Notes: generated by a model from the sequence alone, not told the origin. A stretch of 7,226 bases of DNA from an uncultured Selenomonadaceae bacterium (GCA_905236595.1 CAJORE010000178.1:1-7226); one strand, 5' to 3'; numbered from the stretch's first letter, positions 1 to 7,185 are shown. Made by a program: numbers and translations.

Positions 1-48
1 GCACCACTACGCTTCGTCGTCATTCCTTGTCTGCCGAAAAAATCCCTC

Positions 49-82
49 GGCAATGGCACGAACTCATTTATGCAGTATTTCC
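49..82 (-). repeat. 34-bp inverted repeat, left copy
   Basis: These 34 bases are the exact reverse complement of 7193-7226. On the minus strand the unit starts GGAAATACTGC and ends CATTGCC, and it lies 40 nt past the stop of the sugar-binding protein gene. Identity stops at base 83. On the other side the window edge cuts the right copy, so the true repeat may extend into 1-48. That stretch holds a small hairpin (stem 32-37 with 47-52, 9-nt loop) overlapping the repeat edge, and an AAGGAATGACG motif on the minus strand resembling AAGGATGACG at 7154-7163. No transposase gene or target duplication is visible. A dispersed intergenic (MITE- or REP-like) element is the likeliest explanation. Bases 1-48 hold no supportable gene. 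Confidence 0.85.
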
Positions 83-117
83 CTAAAGAAAAACGTTTTT
101 GTCCGGCAGTATGTCGT

Positions 118-125
118 CCTCCTTA
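118..125 (-). promoter_or_regulatory. Orphan Shine-Dalgarno overlapping stop codon
   Basis: On the minus strand the stop codon and following bases read TAAGGAGG, a near-complete match to the anti-16S consensus. This is stronger than the site in front of either left-hand gene. The only non-canonical starts at suitable spacing (ATA at 112-110, CTG at 109-107) open a frame that stops at TAG 85-83, directly against the repeat. No real gene follows inside the window. It may be a remnant of a translationally coupled downstream gene, for example a transporter ATPase, or a chance match. Confidence 0.5.
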
Positions 126-1148
126 CGGTTTTATCATGTCCAAGTTGTTTTCGTCGACAATAAACGGAACGCATAAATAGGCCGGTACGACGATTTGCCC
201 GTTGTTGTACGTCGTTACATCGTTGATGTCGGGTTGGGTTCCTTCGACAACCGCTTTAATCATCCGTACGCATTTGCCGGCTAAATCCGCCGGGTTTTTG
301 TAAATGGTGAAGGTTTGCTTGCCGGCTTTTATGTTTGTTATCGCCGTTGCATCGCCGTCTTGCCCGGTAATGAGCGGCGTGCCTTGCGCGTAACCCGCTT
401 CGTCAAGAGCCGTTATGATGGCGTTGGCCACATTGTCGTTGGGCGCCAGCACCGCATCCAAGGGGGCGCCTTCGCTGTAATGATCGTTATAAATGCGTGT
501 CATGCGTTGTTTGGCATTTTGCGGATTCCAATCTTTGGTGGCGGTTTGTTCAAAACTCGTTTCCAATGTCGGGCAGATTAACTGTCCGTTGTCGATGTAG
601 GGACGCAAAATTTTCATTGCCCCGTCGTAAAAAAGATGCGCGTTGTTGTCGGCGGGATCGCCGGCAAAAATTTCGATGTTGTAGCCGCCGGCGCCGCTTT
701 TCAAATTCAGTTTGGCTTCGATGTATTGCCCCATGGCCTCGCCAACCGCCTCATTGTCCCACGAAGCGTAATAACTTACGGCATCGGTGTCCATCACCAA
801 CCGATCATAGGCAATGACGGGGATGTTTTTCTCCTTGGCCTCGCGGAGAGTATCTTTCAGCGCTGTGCTGTCCACGGCGCCGATCACCAAACAACCGGGC
901 TCCGTGTCAATCATTTCGGCAAGTTGTTTTTTTTGTTCGTCGGCGGAATCGGCAAATGCCAAATCCACGACGTAACCTTCGGCCTGCAATGTATTTCGTA
1001 TCGTTTCGCCGTTGCGTTGCCAACTGGCCGACGAATTGGCAAAACCGACGGCAACGCGCCGCAATCCTTTGTTGTCGCCGCAACCCATGGTCATCGCCAA
1101 AAGCGCGACGAGACACAGGCAACCGACAAAACGCAATATGTTGTTCAT
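123..1148 (-). CDS. chvE: ChvE-like multiple-monosaccharide binding lipoprotein
   Basis: The 341-residue product is a periplasmic or surface-anchored sugar-binding protein of the type I (ribose/xylose/ChvE) fold, which normally feeds monosaccharides to an ABC importer and can also present ligand to chemoreceptors. Residues 1-22 form a lipoprotein signal ending TMGC, with Cys23 as the probable lipidation site; the -3 and -2 positions are not ideal lipobox residues. Family-typical stretches are IAYDRLV (112-118), a GDPADNNA segment (163-170), APNDNVANAI (235-244) and GQDGD (262-266). From memory these align along the full length with Agrobacterium ChvE, including VSYYA, FYDGAM and PYID. The ATG at 1148 is preferred over an upstream in-frame ATG at 1238 because it starts the signal peptide directly and avoids a 74-nt overlap with the receptor gene. 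GAGGGG at 1161-1166 is a plausible ribosome binding site that overlaps the receptor stop codon, so coupling is likely. Sugar specificity cannot be read; xylose, glucose or galactose are candidates. Confidence 0.9.
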   Translation of the reverse strand: MNNILRFVGCLCLVALLAMTMGCGDNKGLRRVAVGFANSSASWQRNGETIRNTLQAEGYVVDLAFADSADEQKKQLAEMIDTEPGCLVIGAVDSTALKDTLREAKEKNIPVIAYDRLVMDTDAVSYYASWDNEAVGEAMGQYIEAKLNLKSGAGGYNIEIFAGDPADNNAHLFYDGAMKILRPYIDNGQLICPTLETSFEQTATKDWNPQNAKQRMTRIYNDHYSEGAPLDAVLAPNDNVANAIITALDEAGYAQGTPLITGQDGDATAITNIKAGKQTFTIYKNPADLAGKCVRMIKAVVEGTQPDINDVTTYNNGQIVVPAYLCVPFIVDENNLDMIKP

Positions 1149-1164
1149 GACCACCGAAAACCCC

Positions 1165-2862
1165 TCAAATCTTGAATTTAGAAGTCGATGCGGTAAGCTC
1201 TCCGGCAAGCTCGGCCAGTTTTTGCCCCGTGGCGGCAATTTTATCCATGGTCAGGGCTTGGGCGCGTGTGGCGGAAGAAACAAGCCCGGCTTCGTTGGAA
1301 ACGCCGTGCCCGGCGATGTTGATGCTTTCCATCAATTCGACCAAGGCACCGGCCTTTTCGGCACCGACCTTGGCGTCCGCCAAAATATCCTCGGCGTGTG
1401 TCGTAAGCTCGCCGACGGCGTCGGCAATTTTTTGGAAGGCGCTGCCGGCTTTGGCCACCACCACCTTGCCGTTATCGACGTATTCCTTGCCGTTTTGCAT
1501 ACGTTCGACGGCTTCGCCCGTCTCTTGTTGAATGGAGCTTATGAGGGCGGCGATTTTTTGCGCCGCTTCCCCCGACCCTTCGGCAAGCTTTCGGACTTCG
1601 TCGGCGACGACGGCAAAACCTTTGCCCGCCTCGCCGGCGCGTGCCGCTTCGATGGCGGCATTTAACGACAAAAGATTGGTTTCTTCGGCGATTCCGCTTA
1701 TGGTGTCGCTGATCATGCCGATTTCATTTGAGCGATCGGCAAGACTTTGGATAACGTTGGCGGAATTGGTCACCGATTCGGCGATTTCTTCCATTTGGTT
1801 GACGGCACCGGCAATGGCTTCGCGACCCAAGTTGGCGATGCGTTCGACATCGCGTGCCGCTTCGGCGGAGGCGGAGGCTTTTTCGGCAAAGCCGCCCAAA
1901 CTCGCCGCCATGTCGTGAATGTCGGCGGTGGATTCGTTGACGGATTGGTCTTGTTTTCCGGCGCTTTGAGCCATATTGTCGATACTGCCCGCGACCTTGT
2001 TGGTGGCGTTCAAAGATTCTTGCGCGTTGTCCGTCAAGATGTTGGCATATTCGGCGACCTTGTTGGCCGTGACGTGGATTTTTTCGATTAGGCCGCGCAA
2101 ATTTTTTATCGTATCGGCGTAAGCGCCCGTCAACATACCGAACTCGTCTTGAGTCTGTGCTTTAACTTCGACGGTTAAATTGCCGCCCGAAACTTCTTGC
2201 GACACATTAAGCAAATATTGAATGGAGTTATATATTGACGCACTAAGGTACCGCGCCATGAACAACGATAAGCCGATGACGAACAAAATGCCGATGATGA
2301 GCGTGCATTTTACGGTTTCATAACGCGCCGAGGCCGCTTTCATTTCGTCGTGAATAAAATCTTTTCGCGAATCGAGCAACCGATCCATGGTTTTTGACAA
2401 GCGGTCGTAGCGTTCGGCGGAACCGTCGAGGAGGATAAGCGCTTGTTCGCGGTCGCCGTCCTGCGCCAAAGCAACAATTTGCGCCGAATTTTTTTTGTAT
2501 TCTTGCCAATCGTCAAGGAGCGCCGCCAAATCGTCGGCGGCTTGCCCGGTCAAGCGACTTTCGGCGGCTTTGAAAGTGACGTCCAACTGGTCGGCGAGTT
2601 TTCGCGCCGTTTGCGCCGCATGGATACGGTTTGACAACGTCGTTGCCGTTACCACGGCATATTCGTCTTGACGGTACTCGGCAAAGTGGGTGTTCACCGC
2701 CGACGCTTCCAAGGCCGTCGAGAGATGTTCGCCGGCGATGCGCATGGCGCCGTCGTTTATGCTGCCCAATCCGTAGCCCGAATAGAGGCCGCTGGCGGCA
2801 AAAATCACCGTCAAAATGCCAAAGACGGCCAATAATTTTTGTTTTATGCTAAGCGTGTCCAA
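1165..2862 (-). CDS. Methyl-accepting chemotaxis protein, 4HB-type sensor
   Basis: A 565-residue transmembrane chemoreceptor that would control the CheA kinase through CheW. The order is: TM1 (about 8-30); a helical extracytoplasmic sensor region (about 31-185) with the length and composition of a four-helix-bundle (4HB_MCP) domain; TM2 (about 186-204); HAMP (about 205-258); and a long coiled-coil signalling domain (about 265-555). The hairpin tip at 393-428 is canonical, with [19 protein letters not shown] followed by [16 protein letters not shown], so kinase coupling should be intact. The Ala- and Glu-rich helices on both sides contain candidate methylation sites. The C-terminus ends TSKFKI and has no CheR/CheB-tethering pentapeptide. 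The start is a TTG at 2862 with AAGGAG 8 nt upstream; no ATG lies nearby in frame. It is followed after 16 nt by the sugar-binding protein gene, which suggests the pair senses sugars. Assignment to the receptor family is firm; the ligand is inference. Confidence 0.95.
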   Translation of the reverse strand: MDTLSIKQKLLAVFGILTVIFAASGLYSGYGLGSINDGAMRIAGEHLSTALEASAVNTHFAEYRQDEYAVVTATTLSNRIHAAQTARKLADQLDVTFKAAESRLTGQAADDLAALLDDWQEYKKNSAQIVALAQDGDREQALILLDGSAERYDRLSKTMDRLLDSRKDFIHDEMKAASARYETVKCTLIIGILFVIGLSLFMARYLSASIYNSIQYLLNVSQEVSGGNLTVEVKAQTQDEFGMLTGAYADTIKNLRGLIEKIHVTANKVAEYANILTDNAQESLNATNKVAGSIDNMAQSAGKQDQSVNESTADIHDMAASLGGFAEKASASAEAARDVERIANLGREAIAGAVNQMEEIAESVTNSANVIQSLADRSNEIGMISDTISGIAEETNLLSLNAAIEAARAGEAGKGFAVVADEVRKLAEGSGEAAQKIAALISSIQQETGEAVERMQNGKEYVDNGKVVVAKAGSAFQKIADAVGELTTHAEDILADAKVGAEKAGALVELMESINIAGHGVSNEAGLVSSATRAQALTMDKIAATGQKLAELAGELTASTSKFKI

Positions 2863-2870
2863 ATCGAAGT

Positions 2871-2876
2871 CTCCTT
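2871..2876 (-). promoter_or_regulatory. Ribosome binding site for the TTG-start chemoreceptor
   Basis: The minus strand reads AAGGAG here, 8 nt before the TTG at 2862-2860. The site fixes the chemoreceptor start at an unusual codon: the reading frame immediately downstream encodes a short basic stretch and then TM1, and no ATG competes. Confidence 0.8.
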
Positions 2877-3037
2877 TGTTGCGCCGTAAGAGTTACCGTA
2901 TGAAATCACGGAAAATTTTTCGTTTCGTTCTCGATAATATTAGGAAATTTTCGGCAAAATCCTGCTTTTTGGCAAAACAAAAAAAGAAAAAATCTTTGCG
3001 GCAGGATAAACGGGAAAAAAGCCGAATAAACTTGGGT

Positions 3038-3043
3038 TATAAT
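3038..3043 (+). promoter_or_regulatory. Candidate -10 box for the rfbD operon
   Basis: A perfect TATAAT lies 58 nt upstream of the rfbD start. The region 17 nt upstream is an A-run with no recognisable TTGACA, and no exact TGn extended -10 is present, so the promoter call rests on one box. Its position fits transcription of the five-gene plus-strand group. Confidence 0.4.
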
Positions 3044-3101
3044 GAACGCGCCGAAGCAAACAAACATTTTTGATAAAAACAACAGTGAGGTAGATGATAC
3101 A

Positions 3102-3965
3102 ATGAGCGTTTTGGTCACGGGCGTAACCGGGCAGTTGGGGTTTGACGTAATGCGCGAATTGTCGCGGGTCGGTATCGAAGCGGAGGGTGCTGCGCGTCGT
3201 GATTTCTCCCTGACGGACGAAGCTGCCGCCCGGCGTTTCATAACGGCGGTAAAGCCGTCGGCGGTGGTGCATTGTGCGGCGTATACGGCGGTGGACAAAG
3301 CCGAGGATGAAGAACGGACGGCTTTTGCGGTAAATGCCGAAGGGACGCGCAACATCGCCAAAATTTGTCGTGACATCAACGCGAAACTTATCTACATCAG
3401 CACCGATTACGTTTTCCCCGGTGACGGCGAATATTTTTACGAGACGCCCGATCCGAAAGATCCGCAAAATGTTTACGGACGATCAAAATTGGCGGGGGAA
3501 TACGCCGTCATTGAAACCTTGGCCGAGTATTTCATCGTGCGCATATCGTGGGTTTTTGGCATCAACGGCAAAAATTTCGTGCGTACCATGCTTGATTTAA
3601 GCCAAACCCATGAGGAATTGAAAGTGGTTGACGATCAAGTGGGTTCGCCGACGTATACGGCGGATTTGGCGCATCTGTTGGTAAATATGGTTAAGAGCGA
3701 TCGCTACGGTGTTTATCATGCCACTAACGAAGGAATTTGTTCGTGGGCGCAGTTCGCCGAAGAAATTTTCCGCCAAAGCGGCAGAAAAACTCGCGTCGTT
3801 CCCGTGCCGTCGGCGGCTTATCCCACCAAAGCCAAGCGCCCGTTAAACTCGCGCTTGTCCAAAAATTCCCTTGATGCGGCCGGCTTTGCACGTCTGCCTC
3901 ATTGGAAAGATGCGCTTGGACGCTACCTTATCGAGTTGAGTGCAAATCCCGCGCAAGAATTGTAA
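3102..3965 (+). CDS. rfbD: dTDP-4-dehydrorhamnose reductase
   Basis: A 287-residue cytoplasmic short-chain dehydrogenase/reductase of the RmlD family. It carries out the last step of dTDP-L-rhamnose synthesis, the NAD(P)H reduction of dTDP-4-dehydro-L-rhamnose. Visible are the Rossmann dinucleotide motif GVTGQLG (7-13), VVHCAAYTAVDKAE (55-68), the STDYVF segment with the catalytic Thr (100-105), the YGRSK catalytic Tyr/Lys pair (125-129), VDDQVGSPTYT (176-186) and the C-terminal KRPLNSRL substrate loop (245-252). Length matches the family. The ATG at 3102 is chosen because it leads directly into the Rossmann strand and has GTGAGG 11 nt upstream; an in-frame ATG at 3042 lies inside the -10 box and adds 20 unconserved residues. 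It heads the operon, with trmL 18 nt downstream. The usual partners rfbA, rfbB and rfbC are not in the window, so rhamnose synthesis must be completed elsewhere. Confidence 0.93.
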   Translation: MSVLVTGVTGQLGFDVMRELSRVGIEAEGAARRDFSLTDEAAARRFITAVKPSAVVHCAAYTAVDKAEDEERTAFAVNAEGTRNIAKICRDINAKLIYISTDYVFPGDGEYFYETPDPKDPQNVYGRSKLAGEYAVIETLAEYFIVRISWVFGINGKNFVRTMLDLSQTHEELKVVDDQVGSPTYTADLAHLLVNMVKSDRYGVYHATNEGICSWAQFAEEIFRQSGRKTRVVPVPSAAYPTKAKRPLNSRLSKNSLDAAGFARLPHWKDALGRYLIELSANPAQEL

Positions 3966-3983
3966 AAAGTGTGACGAGAAACA

Positions 3984-4442
3984 ATGCATATTGTGTTAAT
4001 CGAGCCGGAAATACCCGGCAATACCGGCAACATCGCCCGTTTGTGTGCCGCGACGGGTGCCGAGCTTCACTTGGTAAAGCCGTTGGGCTTTATAATCGAC
4101 GACAAGCACCTAAAACGGGCGGGGCTTGACTATTGGCATTTGGTAAAAGTTTCCGTCCATGAAAATTTTGCCGAAGTCGAAACGTTGCTTAGCGGCAAGC
4201 AGTTTTGGTTCTCATCGACGAAAGCGGCCAAATTTCACACCGAAGTTCGTTATACCGCCGACGATGTTATATGTTTCGGCAAGGAGACGGCGGGTATCGA
4301 CGAAAAAATTTTGCGGGCGCACGTTGACGAATGTATACGGATTCCAATGGTAAAGGATGCCCGCTCGCTTAATCTCGGCAATTCCGTTGCCGTCGTTTTG
4401 TATGAGGCGTTACGTCAAACCGGGTTTGGCGGTTTATGTTGA
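3984..4442 (+). CDS. trmL: tRNA (cytidine/uridine-34-2'-O)-methyltransferase TrmL
   Basis: A 152-residue minimalist SPOUT (SpoU/TrmH superfamily) methyltransferase. It methylates the 2'-hydroxyl of the wobble nucleotide in tRNA-Leu isoacceptors using S-adenosylmethionine, probably as a homodimer. All three family motifs are clear: PEIPGNTGNIARLC (8-21, with the conserved Asn and Arg), FGKETAGI (98-105, cofactor loop of the trefoil knot) and RIPMVKDARSLNLGNSVAVV (119-138, knot and Asn/Ser residues). KRAGLDYWHL also aligns with the E. coli protein as remembered. Length is typical for TrmL and too short for TrmH or RlmB, which carry extra domains. The gene sits between rfbD and murB, 18 nt after rfbD, with GACGAGAA as a weak ribosome binding site. 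Its stop overlaps an alternative murB start. A regulatory link to wall synthesis is not evident; co-transcription may be incidental. Confidence 0.95.
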   Translation: MHIVLIEPEIPGNTGNIARLCAATGAELHLVKPLGFIIDDKHLKRAGLDYWHLVKVSVHENFAEVETLLSGKQFWFSSTKAAKFHTEVRYTADDVICFGKETAGIDEKILRAHVDECIRIPMVKDARSLNLGNSVAVVLYEALRQTGFGGLC

Positions 4443-4453
4443 AGGCGGAGACA

Positions 4454-5362
4454 ATGAATTTTTTTGATGAAGCGCAAATGTTGCTACCGGCGGGGGCAAT
4501 CGTAAAAAATGCGCCCATGAAGGATTATACCACTTTCAAAATCGGCGGCGCGGCGGATTATCTTATTATGCCGCGTTCCGTCAAAGACGTGCAAGAAATT
4601 TTCCGGTTGCTTAATAAATATCAAGTGCCGCATATTCTGTTGGGGAACGGATCGAATGTTTTGGTGCGCGACAAGGGAATACGCGGTGCGGTGATAAAAT
4701 TCGGCGGAGCCTTCGGCGAAATCCGCCGCACGGGCGAACATGAGTTGCTTGTCGGCGCCGGGGTTCTTTTGAAAGACGCCGCCGAATTTGCCGCCGCCAA
4801 TTCGCTGTCGGGTCTGGAGTTTGCCATCGGCATACCGGGAAGCATCGGCGGGGCGGTGTTTATGAATGCGGGCGCTTATGACGGCGAGATGAAAAACGTT
4901 GTGGCCTCCGTTACGTCGGTCGGTAAGACGGGAGAGATTTTGTCGCGCCGGGGCGAGGACGTTGCCCTTTCGTATCGGCACAGCATCTTCCAGGAGAACG
5001 GCGAAGCTATTTGCGAAGTGACTTTGGCATTGACGCCGGGCAACGAACGGGAAATTCGCGACAAAATGGCGGATTACACGGCGCGTCGCGAGAGCAAGCA
5101 ACCGTTGACAATGCCCAGCGCCGGCAGCACGTTTAAGCGCCCCAAGGGTTATTTTGCCGGAACGCTCATTGATCAGACGGGGCTTAAAGGATTTTCCGTG
5201 GGCGATGCTCAAGTCAGCGAAAAACACGCCGGTTTTGTGGTCAACAAGGGGAACGCCACCGCCGCCGACGTACTGAAACTTATCGAAGAAGTGCAAAAGC
5301 GCGTATATGCCGCCCACAAGGTGCGGCTTTTCCCCGAAGTGCGCATTATCGGCGAGGAGTGA
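4454..5362 (+). CDS. murB: UDP-N-acetylenolpyruvoylglucosamine reductase
   Basis: This FAD-dependent cytoplasmic enzyme reduces UDP-GlcNAc-enolpyruvate to UDP-MurNAc with NADPH, the second committed step of peptidoglycan precursor synthesis. The 302-residue product has the FAD-binding PCMH-type domain (about 20-195), with TTFKIGG (26-32), LLGNGSNVL (62-70) and IPGSIGGAVFMNAGAY (127-142), followed by the MurB C-terminal domain (about 200-300). Catalytic residues are apparent: Arg175 in LSYRHSIF, Ser225 in PSAGSTFKRP and Glu295 in FPEVR. The YRHSIF form and lack of the extra loop point to a type II MurB. The ATG at 4454 follows AAGGCGGAG. An in-frame ATG at 4436, overlapping the trmL stop by 7 nt, would add six residues and cannot be excluded. 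It is followed after 7 nt by the unknown envelope gene. Confidence 0.96.
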   Translation: MNFFDEAQMLLPAGAIVKNAPMKDYTTFKIGGAADYLIMPRSVKDVQEIFRLLNKYQVPHILLGNGSNVLVRDKGIRGAVIKFGGAFGEIRRTGEHELLVGAGVLLKDAAEFAAANSLSGLEFAIGIPGSIGGAVFMNAGAYDGEMKNVVASVTSVGKTGEILSRRGEDVALSYRHSIFQENGEAICEVTLALTPGNEREIRDKMADYTARRESKQPLTMPSAGSTFKRPKGYFAGTLIDQTGLKGFSVGDAQVSEKHAGFVVNKGNATAADVLKLIEEVQKRVYAAHKVRLFPEVRIIGEE

Positions 5363-5369
5363 GCGTGAT

Positions 5370-6257
5370 ATGAGCAAGTTTGCAGTAAGAAACGATATGT
5401 TGGCACAATTTGTTGCGGCAAAACCTTTGTCCGTTGTTGCCGCTTTGGCTGACAAAATATTTGTCGGCGCCGTTTTTGCCGTGACGCTTTGCCTGCCGGC
5501 GACGGTGTTTGCCGAAGGCGAAGCGGCGGCCGACGCGACGGAGATGCCCCTTGTTTATACGCTCAGTATGTTCGGCTTGGTGTTGTCGTTGTTTTTGCTG
5601 TTTGCGGCGGCGTACGTCATTGTCAGTATCCGCGGCATAAAGGGCAAACTCGGCAAGGTCAATTCGCTTGAACGTGATGTCAGAGCGCTTACCAAAGAAA
5701 TTCATTCCATGCGGGCGGTGCGGCAGGCTAAGGACAGCGACGACGACGAATCGACCGGGGAAGCCGGTGCGCCCACCGAAAGCACAACCGGCGGCGACGG
5801 CATCAACATTGAAAAGAATGTGTGGTTGCCTTTTGTGGAGGACTACAACAAATTGGCGGCGAGCCTCAAAGAACCGATGGTCAATTTGGCGGTGCAGGAA
5901 TTCATTGAGAAGAATAATTTGCAAGCGTTGATGTGCCTTGATCATTCGGCGCAACCTTCGCCGCGCTTTGTGGCGGCGGAAGAGACGACGGCGGGCAATT
6001 TTTGGGTTTGGCCGATCCCGAACAACAAGGGGCGCTTTGTCGTTGTGCCGAATCTTGCCTTCCCGTACGGCGAAAGTCTGCATTTTGAAGGCGGCATGAA
6101 GGAAACCTTTGCTTCCAACTACGAGGAATTGCGTAAAGTTGACGAAGGCAAAAAGGATTACAACAAAATGACCGTGAAATTACCGGCGATATTCGTTCAC
6201 GACGAAGATACGGCGCCGTGGATCGTGGAGCAACCGGGACTAATCAATGTGGCGTAA
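5370..6257 (+). CDS. Unrecognised membrane-anchored envelope protein
   Basis: I do not recognise this 295-residue protein. Residues 1-30 are an amphipathic leader. A hydrophobic segment at about 29-48 ends VFAEG, resembling a signal peptide with a long n-region (possible cleavage after Ala48). A second, strong hydrophobic segment (about 62-87) is a transmembrane helix. Then come a charged, probably helical stretch (88-122), an acidic Ser/Thr/Gly-rich linker (123-145, with DSDDDES), and a compact C-terminal region (about 148-295) containing Trp, Pro and Gly blocks such as NFWVWPIPNN and VPNLAFPYGE. If the first segment is cleaved, the helix is the only anchor; which side the C-terminal domain faces is undecided. 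The ATG at 5370 is chosen for GAGGAG at 5354-5359, although the gap is 10 nt. It lies 7 nt after murB and 6 nt before the amidase start, so an envelope role is likely but unproven. Confidence 0.85.
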   Translation: MSKFAVRNDMLAQFVAAKPLSVVAALADKIFVGAVFAVTLCLPATVFAEGEAAADATEMPLVYTLSMFGLVLSLFLLFAAAYVIVSIRGIKGKLGKVNSLERDVRALTKEIHSMRAVRQAKDSDDDESTGEAGAPTESTTGGDGINIEKNVWLPFVEDYNKLAASLKEPMVNLAVQEFIEKNNLQALMCLDHSAQPSPRFVAAEETTAGNFWVWPIPNNKGRFVVVPNLAFPYGESLHFEGGMKETFASNYEELRKVDEGKKDYNKMTVKLPAIFVHDEDTAPWIVEQPGLINVA

Positions 6258-6263
6258 TTGATT

Positions 6264-7103
6264 ATGAACAGACGAGATTTTATTCGCGGCGTTTTTGGGG
6301 CGCTGTGCGGTTTGGCTGTTGACGGGATAGTCGAGCCGACGGCAAAAGCCGCCGCTTGGTACCGTAATGTTGACGGCAATAATTCGGCGGAAGGCATTGA
6401 TATAGCCGAAACTTATCTTTCGTTCGGTCGGTTGAGTGTCCGACCCGTCACCGATTCGATTGTCATTCATCATATCGGCAACACCGACAAGGATGTTTGC
6501 GCCGCTGATGTTCACCGGTGGCATTTGGCGTGCGGTTGGTCGGGTATCGGGTATCACTATCTCATAAGAAAAGACGGCACGATTGAGCGGGGACGTCCCC
6601 GCGATATGGTGGGCGCGCATTGTTTTGGCGAGAACAACCATACGATTGGCGTCAACATCGTCGGCAACTTTGAGTATGCGCGGCCGACGTCGGCACAGCT
6701 TGAATCGGCAAGTTTGCTTATCGCCGGGTTGTGCCGTTTGTACGGCATTGCTCCTTCGCCGCTTACCGTGCGCGGCCATCGTGATTATAATGATACGGCT
6801 TGCCCCGGTTATTATATGTATAACGAATTGCCGGAGATATGGACGAGTGTCGCTAAGTCTGTCGGTGCGAACGAAAATCTTGGCGGACATGATATTAAAG
6901 CGGGGCAAGAGTTGCCGATTACCCCCGGCAAGCGTCGCCGCAAGGGGGACAAGGAACCGCAATTTTCGCAAGCCCGGCCAAATTCGCCGCCGGACGGAGC
7001 GGTTTATTTGCCGCACAATGCGGAGGGACACGCCGCAACGGGGCTTGATTTGACGGTGCATGATTTGCGCCCGGATCATCCGACGGTGGCGGTGAGCCGC
7101 TGA
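6264..7103 (+). CDS. Tat-exported N-acetylmuramoyl-L-alanine amidase
   Basis: A 279-residue zinc amidase of the Amidase_2/PGRP/T7-lysozyme fold, which cuts the bond between MurNAc and L-Ala in peptidoglycan. The N-terminus has a twin-arginine signal (NRRDFIRG, residues 2-9), a hydrophobic stretch and an AKA-A site near 27-30, suggesting folded export. The catalytic domain (about 62-190) shows VIHH (67-70) with a zinc His, GIGYHYLIRKDG (94-105) with the family Tyr, GAHCFGENNHTIGVNIVGN (117-135), and GHRDYNDTACPG (171-182) supplying His172 and Cys180, with Thr178 replacing the T7 lysozyme Lys as in many PGRPs. Residues about 192-279 form an extension with a basic patch KRRRKGDK and a Pro-rich stretch, without a domain I recognise. 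The ATG at 6264 is preferred; a TTG at 6258 directly after the previous stop is an alternative. No good ribosome binding site precedes it, so coupling to the preceding gene is likely. Confidence 0.92.
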   Translation: MNRRDFIRGVFGALCGLAVDGIVEPTAKAAAWYRNVDGNNSAEGIDIAETYLSFGRLSVRPVTDSIVIHHIGNTDKDVCAADVHRWHLACGWSGIGYHYLIRKDGTIERGRPRDMVGAHCFGENNHTIGVNIVGNFEYARPTSAQLESASLLIAGLCRLYGIAPSPLTVRGHRDYNDTACPGYYMYNELPEIWTSVAKSVGANENLGGHDIKAGQELPITPGKRRRKGDKEPQFSQARPNSPPDGAVYLPHNAEGHAATGLDLTVHDLRPDHPTVAVSR

Positions 7104-7157
7104 AAAAGCGCAACGCCGGTAAACGCATTGAAATTTTGTGTTCGCCGCAACGAAGGA

Positions 7158-7185
7158 TGACGAACGGAACTTATCCCGTTCGTCA
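7158..7185 (+). terminator. 10-bp stem hairpin after the amidase gene
   Basis: TGACGAACGG at 7158-7167 pairs perfectly with CCGTTCGTCA at 7176-7185 across an 8-nt loop, 54 nt past the amidase stop. The position suits a transcription end, but no T-run follows (the next bases are CGGTAAAGG), so it is not a standard intrinsic terminator. It may instead stabilise the mRNA 3' end or belong to the adjacent dispersed repeat, since AAGGATGACG at its left edge resembles the AAGGAATGACG motif of the left flank. The stretch 7104-7157 holds nothing else I can support. Confidence 0.4.

Larger units (their letters stand above)
2863..3101. other. AT-rich divergent intergenic region
   Basis: This 239-nt spacer separates the two divergent gene groups and should contain both promoters. 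It is visibly richer in A and T than the genes, with A-runs around 2980-2992 and 3014-3020. Apart from the TATAAT box at 3038-3043 and the two ribosome binding sites, no operator palindrome, riboswitch or small gene is supportable. No sigma-28-type motif with correct spacing was found for the chemoreceptor, although a GCCGAAAA-like stretch occurs on the minus strand near 2952-2959. Confidence 0.7.

Noticed and set aside
89..100. Palindrome AAAAACGTTTTT as a terminator
   Set aside because: The 12-nt palindrome has no loop room or GC stem and cannot form a stable terminator hairpin.
1149..1238. Upstream in-frame start for the sugar-binding protein
   Set aside because: It would put about 30 unconserved residues before the lipoprotein signal and overlap the chemoreceptor gene; the ATG at 1148 explains the signal peptide.
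1012..1665. 217-codon plus-strand frame opposite the chemoreceptor and binding-protein genes
   Set aside because: It crosses two real minus-strand genes and reads as Gly/Phe-rich antisense of the conserved chemoreceptor signalling region.
2940..3060. Sigma-28 flagellar-type promoters in the divergent region
   Set aside because: TAAA and GCCGAA-like boxes occur, but the spacings I counted (10 and 19) do not match the required 15 or so bases, and none is correctly placed for the chemoreceptor.
4484..5455. 323-codon open frame on the minus strand opposite murB
   Set aside because: It lies antisense to a clear murB with intact catalytic residues, and its translation is a low-complexity Arg/His-rich sequence typical of mirrored codon bias.
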